A stretch of 8,568 nt of DNA from JBAZFF01 sp043815465 (lineage in GTDB: Bacteria; Patescibacteriota; Minisyncoccia; Minisyncoccales; RBG-13-42-11), in the NCBI GenBank assembly GCA_043815465.1, contig JBDRIW010000049.1, forward strand, positions 1 to 8,568, in the 5' to 3' direction. The translations under genes were made by a program, and so were the position numbers. Shown in pieces: positions 6,384 through 8,568 of the stretch; position 1 is the stretch's first letter, and every line of letters begins with the position of its first letter. The notes under the pieces were generated by a model that made no database searches, was not told where the DNA came from, and worked only from the letters and a program-made list of their open reading frames with translations.

Positions 6384-6411
6384 ACATTAACAGATTCATT
6401 TCCCCTGTCAA
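6384..6411 (-). promoter_or_regulatory. Promoter of the HD gene
   Basis: On the minus strand a perfect TTGACA (6411-6406) is followed by 16 bases and TAATGT (6389-6384), with TGT immediately upstream as an extended -10. The -10 hexamer itself is weak (3 of 6). The predicted start near 6377 gives a leader of about 55 nt. The -10 area is a tandem TTAACA TTAACA on the plus strand (6381-6392). Downstream, AGGG (6366-6363) and CCCT (6357-6354) can form a short hairpin in the leader with loop AATAG; it is too weak to call a terminator. Confidence 0.45.
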
Positions 6412-6480
6412 TTCTTTATATTAGCTACATTTATCTACCACATTAAAAGTAGTATATAAAATTTAAATAATTTTTACTTC

Positions 6481-7161
6481 TTAAATCAATGATTTTATTA
6501 TTCTAGAGAATTCATCTGATTTTAGAGATGCTCCACCTATTAAAAGACCATCGAAACCAGCCTCAACAACATAATCTTTAGCATTAGAAGAATTAATACT
6601 TCCTCCATATAATACAGGAATCTCCATCTTAACCTTTCTCTTTATAAGATCCTTCATTCTTTTAGCGGCTTCAACATCATACGCTTTTCCTGTTCCGATA
6701 GCGCCAATTGGTTCAAAAGCAATAATTACTTTTTTAATATCATTATTAGATAATCCTTTTAAGCCTCCTGTAATTTGAGAATCTTTTTCAATACACATTA
6801 TTGGAACCATACCAGAAGCCAAAACTGCTTTTATCTTTCTATTAACAATATAATCTGTTTCTATTTGATATTGTCTTCTTTCTGAGTGCCCCACTATCAC
6901 ATATTTACACCCTAGATCTTTTAATTGTAAAGAAGATATTTCTCCAGTGTATAATCCTTTCTCTTCCCAAAAACAATTTTGAGCACCAAGTTTTATTATT
7001 CCTTTTTGTGGGAAATAAGATAAATAAACAAAAGGGGGACAAACAGCTACTTCTATCCCCTTTTGCTGTGATATTTTTTTAGACAAAGAATCAAAAAGAT
7101 TCTTAGCTTCTTTTTTATTAGTAGGATTACATTTCCAATTTCCTATAATATATTTATTCAT
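6481..7161 (-). CDS. tpiA: Triose-phosphate isomerase, short form
   Basis: This glycolytic enzyme interconverts dihydroxyacetone phosphate and glyceraldehyde 3-phosphate in the cytosol. Catalytic residues are present: N8 and K10 (GNWKCN), H92 in IVGHSERR (89-96) and the base E150 in AFEPIGAIGTG (148-158). Phosphate-binding loops are LYGGSIN (184-190) and LIGGASL (207-213). At 226 residues it is about 25 shorter than usual. The loss is mainly between H92 and E150 (58 residues against about 70 in the yeast enzyme), where the CIGE motif reads CIEKD, plus a few near the C-terminus. The conserved Trp in the loop-6 hinge (PVW) is replaced: the segment reads PIG, with G153. It starts 1 bp after galT stops and has no clear Shine-Dalgarno, so coupling is likely. 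No convincing terminator follows before the HD promoter. Confidence 0.95.
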   Translation of the reverse strand: MNKYIIGNWKCNPTNKKEAKNLFDSLSKKISQQKGIEVAVCPPFVYLSYFPQKGIIKLGAQNCFWEEKGLYTGEISSLQLKDLGCKYVIVGHSERRQYQIETDYIVNRKIKAVLASGMVPIMCIEKDSQITGGLKGLSNNDIKKVIIAFEPIGAIGTGKAYDVEAAKRMKDLIKRKVKMEIPVLYGGSINSSNAKDYVVEAGFDGLLIGGASLKSDEFSRIIKSLI

Positions 7162-7162
7162 A

Positions 7163-8185
7163 TTATTGTTTTCTCAAATACGCTGCTGCTTTTTCAGGTT
7201 CAATAGTTGATATTTCCATTCTAGAACCTAATTCAAATCCTGCCCAAGTAGAAGTCTTTGGAATGATGGTCCAGTGATAATGATAAAAAGGATATTCTTT
7301 TCCGTCACAAGGAGAAGTGTGTAAGTAAAAATTATAATCAGGATAGCTTAAAGCTTTATTCATCTTATTTAAAACTGTTTGAAAAGCTTCTGCTAAATAC
7401 CATTTATCATCATCTGATATCTTCTCAAAGTAAGGATTATGTTTCTTTGGTGTAATTATTACTTGAAAAGCTGACTTTGAAGCAAAAGGACAAACAGCCG
7501 TAAAAGCAGAATTCTCAAAAACAATTCTCTTTTTTAATTTCTTCTCCCATTCATTCATCTGACAATAAACACATTTACCTCTATTTTCATAATACATTTC
7601 AGAATTTAACAAAGCTCTCTTTAAATCAACATCTATTAAGGGAGTAGTAGCTATTTGAGAATGAGGGTGAAAAATAGAAGCTCCAGCTCTCTTCCCATGA
7701 TTATGGAAAATAGCTATATGCTCCACAAACTTACTCTTAGCTAAAGAAAGATATCTGCTCTGATAAACTTCAAAAACTTCCTTCATCTCTCCTGTAGTAA
7801 ATTCTCCTAGGTTTTTATCATGATTTTTAAAAACAACTACTTCGTGAAAACCAATAGCATTCATAGTTTCATAAAGATCCCCTTCTATCCTTTCTTCTAA
7901 ATGTGAATTAGGAACAAATGCAGGATATTTATTAGGAACAACAATAGTTGTCCAATCCTTTGGTATTTTATTGCTAGTTACTTTTTTCCCTTTATTAAAA
8001 ATAAGGGTTGGGTTTTTTTGAGTGGACATATCACAAAACGGACATTTTGTTTTATCATCCAATATTTTCTCTTTCCCATTCTTTTTAAATGTTTCTGGTT
8101 TTTTAGCTCTACCGGTAGCTATCACAACCCAATCTTTAGAGATTAAATCAAATCTTAATTCTGAAGGAAATTTTTTCTTTTTCAT
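7163..8185 (-). CDS. galT: GalT-family HIT nucleotidyltransferase (galactose-1-phosphate uridylyltransferase-like)
   Basis: The 340-residue product has the two HIT-like halves of the GalT family, which exchanges UMP (or another NMP) between a nucleotide sugar and a sugar phosphate. In the first half C48-x2-C51 (CPFC), H114 (GFHEVVV) and H173 form the zinc site, and HPHSQ (173-177) carries the nucleophile H175 after the HGKRAGAS lead-in (163-170). The second half has C205-x2-C208, H302-x-H304 (FYHYHWTIIPK) and a GFELGSRMEI...PEKAAAYLR end. HPHSQ also occurs in ADP-glucose phosphorylase-like relatives, so the exact nucleotide and sugar are uncertain, although family membership is not. No galK or galE is visible; the neighbours are a glycosyltransferase 3 bp upstream and tpiA 1 bp downstream. 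Together they suggest sugar-nucleotide supply rather than galactose catabolism. Confidence 0.88.
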   Translation of the reverse strand: MKKKKFPSELRFDLISKDWVVIATGRAKKPETFKKNGKEKILDDKTKCPFCDMSTQKNPTLIFNKGKKVTSNKIPKDWTTIVVPNKYPAFVPNSHLEERIEGDLYETMNAIGFHEVVVFKNHDKNLGEFTTGEMKEVFEVYQSRYLSLAKSKFVEHIAIFHNHGKRAGASIFHPHSQIATTPLIDVDLKRALLNSEMYYENRGKCVYCQMNEWEKKLKKRIVFENSAFTAVCPFASKSAFQVIITPKKHNPYFEKISDDDKWYLAEAFQTVLNKMNKALSYPDYNFYLHTSPCDGKEYPFYHYHWTIIPKTSTWAGFELGSRMEISTIEPEKAAAYLRKQ

Positions 8186-8188
8186 AAA

Positions 8189-8568
8189 TTAGTTATAAAT
8201 TCCTTTTAAATTATTAAACTTTATTTTAATTATATCTAAAGCCATCTTTATCATACTACTTGCTTTGACAGTACTACTTAAATTATTCTTCCAATAAACA
8301 GGGATCTCTTTTATTTTATATCCTTTTTTCTTAGCCACAATTAATATTTCAGGATCAAAAGCAAATCTATCTATGACACATTTAGGGAATACTTCTTCTA
8401 CCATTTTATTTGAAAAACATTTAAATCCACACTGAGTATCTTCTACTCCCCAAAGACCAATAACTAATTTTCTAAATAACTTAAACCCTTCTCCTAAAAT
8501 AAAATTTCTCAAGAAAGGTTGGGGAGGATCTAAAACAGAATCTTTTAAATCTCTAGATCCAATAACAA
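8189..8568 (-). CDS. GT2 glycosyltransferase, C-terminal part (5' end outside window)
   Basis: Only the last 125 residues are visible; the frame stays open to the window edge, so codons such as the TTG at 8512 are internal. The sequence GSRDLKDSVLDPPQPFLRN and, further on, VEDTQCGFKCF match the acceptor-side part of polyprenyl/dolichyl-phosphate sugar transferases (DPM1/ALG5-like GT2 enzymes), where DTQCGFK is a strong family signature. RFAFDPEILIVAKKKGYKIK with EIPVYW after it is the usual segment after that. These enzymes move glucose or mannose from a nucleotide sugar to a lipid phosphate carrier at the inner face of the membrane. No hydrophobic helix of GtrB type follows, which fits the ALG5-like soluble C-terminus. 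It is probably co-transcribed with galT. The catalytic DxD lies outside the window. Confidence 0.85.
   Translation of the reverse strand, partial: VIGSRDLKDSVLDPPQPFLRNFILGEGFKLFRKLVIGLWGVEDTQCGFKCFSNKMVEEVFPKCVIDRFAFDPEILIVAKKKGYKIKEIPVYWKNNLSSTVKASSMIKMALDIIKIKFNNLKGIYN

Noticed and set aside
6376..6399. Seven-codon ORF (MNLLMLS) in the HD leader as an attenuation peptide
   Set aside because: Its ATG lies upstream of the predicted transcription start, it has no well-spaced ribosome site, and no terminator/antiterminator pair follows.
6396..6410. Near-identity of ACAGGGGAAATGAAT here with the infA 3' end at about 2336-2350
   Set aside because: The match is about 15 bases with one insertion and no flanking similarity, in unrelated contexts; probably chance.
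8189..8512. Treating the TTG at 8512 as the glycosyltransferase start
   Set aside because: The frame continues upstream to the window edge with family-like residues (GSRDLKDSVLDPP), so the gene is cut by the window rather than starting there.

Overview
The window looks like a chromosomal segment of a bacterium of the Candidate Phyla Radiation (Patescibacteria), most likely Parcubacteria-like. The grounds are low GC, very tight spacing, an unusually short alanyl-tRNA synthetase, a short triose-phosphate isomerase, and a membrane-anchored baseplate-J-like protein of a type I associate with these genomes. All supported genes lie on the minus strand, so transcription runs from 8568 towards 1. Stops are TAA except TGA for infA, which argues against TGA recoding. 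I see no RNA gene, CRISPR array, insertion sequence or origin. Every gap between genes is under 160 bp.

In transcription order there are four blocks. (A) 8568-6481 is a sugar and central-carbon block: the 3' part of a GT2 glycosyltransferase, a GalT-family nucleotidyltransferase, and triose-phosphate isomerase, with 1-3 bp gaps. (B) 6411-5687 is a self-contained unit: a TTGACA promoter, a 55-nt leader with a strong Shine-Dalgarno, an HD-domain hydrolase gene starting with TTG, and an intrinsic terminator. It is more GC-rich than its neighbours. (C) 5661-2597 holds a compact alaS and a 431-residue single-pass membrane protein with a baseplate-J-like domain. (D) 2604-1 is the classical infA-rpmJ-rpsM-rpsK-rpsD-rpoA string, driven by a strong-looking promoter whose -35 overlaps the stop codon of the preceding gene.

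Block D makes initiation factor IF-1, ribosomal proteins L36, S13, S11 and S4, and the RNA polymerase alpha subunit, so it couples ribosome and polymerase supply. secY, adk and map, which commonly precede infA in bacteria, are absent here. alaS and the membrane protein occupy that position.

The points most worth a second look are: the miniaturised AlaRS with a probable Asp-to-Ser change in the tRNA-recognition motif; promoters that predict leaderless or nearly leaderless mRNAs for the membrane protein and infA; the contrast between those starts and the Shine-Dalgarno-driven HD gene; the membrane protein itself; and a TIM with a shortened barrel segment and an altered loop-6 hinge. I did not find a clearly new multi-gene system.
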